DNA of 5,733 nt from JAYVJM01 sp043769275 (lineage in GTDB: Bacteria; Pseudomonadota; Gammaproteobacteria; Pseudomonadales; UBA7239), in NCBI GenBank assembly GCA_043769275.1, contig JAYVJM010000044.1:1-5733 (forward strand), given 5' to 3'. Under the pieces are notes generated by a model, which saw only the letters and a program-made list of their open reading frames with translations, ran no database searches and was not told the DNA's origin. The first letter of the stretch is position 1; every line of letters starts with the position of its first letter. Shown one piece after another: positions 5,644-5,733 of the stretch. The position numbers were made by a program, and so were the translations under genes.

Positions 5644-5733
5644 TTACGCAGCCGCCCTAAATTGCTGAAGTTCTGCATAGGCGGCTCGCGATGCGTTGAT
5701 GAGTAATTTCCGACAAAGCGCGAAGGGATTGAG
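5644..5733 (-). CDS. C-terminal end of an unidentified protein (enters from the right edge)
   Basis: A minus-strand frame is open from the window edge to a TAA at 5646-5644 and encodes 29 residues, including LNPFALCRKLL and ending in AELQQFRAAA. It has the helix-rich look of a protein C-terminus. Its stop is 8 nt from the start of the secreted-protein gene, which suggests an operon. The other two minus-strand frames are also mostly open here, so the evidence is limited. An IS origin is unlikely because there is no room for a terminal repeat before the next start codon. Confidence 0.35.
   Translation of the reverse strand, partial: LNPFALCRKLLINASRAAYAELQQFRAAA
5650..5686 (-). other. 37-nt near-palindrome (hairpin) before the secreted-protein gene
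   Basis: AGCCGCC(C)TA at 5650-5659 pairs with TAGGCGGCT at 5678-5686 across one bulged C. Inside it, TGCTGAA/TTCTGCA (5663-5677, one mismatch) forms a second stem around G5670. It ends 15 nt before the ATG at 5635 on the minus strand and overlaps the end of the upstream ORF. No T-run follows, so it is not a standard terminator. A regulatory or processing hairpin is possible. Confidence 0.4.

Noticed and set aside
5636..5690. Integron attC site suggested by the hairpin and GTAAC/GTTATG-like ends near a small orphan gene
   Set aside because: Neither end fits the RYYYAAC and GTTRRRY core consensus, and the hairpin overlaps the end of an upstream ORF.

Overview
The window looks like the chromosome of a free-living gammaproteobacterium. 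The Uup ABC-F ATPase has Proteobacterial-type sequence throughout, the MepK/YcbK-like murein endopeptidase closely resembles the enterobacterial protein, and base composition looks balanced (not counted). I cannot name a genus.

Left end (1-631). Position 1 lies inside an insertion sequence. The first 18 codons of an IS630-family transposase read leftward on the minus strand and run off the window. The element appears to have landed in the propeptide region of a secreted M4 (thermolysin-like) metallopeptidase gene. Only the signal peptide and FTP propeptide of that gene remain (95-433, minus), and its reading frame closes within a few bases of the likely junction. A plausible sigma70-type promoter and a strong 5'-leader hairpin for the broken gene lie in the divergent spacer before uup.

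Centre (632-4944). Four plus-strand genes follow: uup (ABC-F ATPase), a DUF2505 (START-like fold) protein, a luciferase-like monooxygenase-family oxidoreductase, and a mepK-like DUF882/M15 murein endopeptidase. The gaps after uup and after the DUF2505 gene are about 165 bp each and hold inverted repeats. The second also holds a G6...C11 homopolymer pair just upstream of the oxidoreductase. The oxidoreductase and mepK genes are only 50 bp apart and are probably co-transcribed.

Right end (4945-5733). A 247-bp spacer holds at most a doubtful minus-strand ORF. It is followed on the minus strand by a small secreted protein of unknown function with an unusual run of three tryptophans spaced exactly seven residues apart. 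Its start codon lies 8 nt after the stop of another minus-strand ORF that enters from the right edge, which suggests a two-gene unit facing mepK. A near-palindromic hairpin sequence covers this junction.

I see no tRNA, rRNA, CRISPR array or recognisable defence system. The most solid unusual observations are the IS-interrupted peptidase gene, the homopolymer tract before the oxidoreductase, and the unidentified secreted protein.
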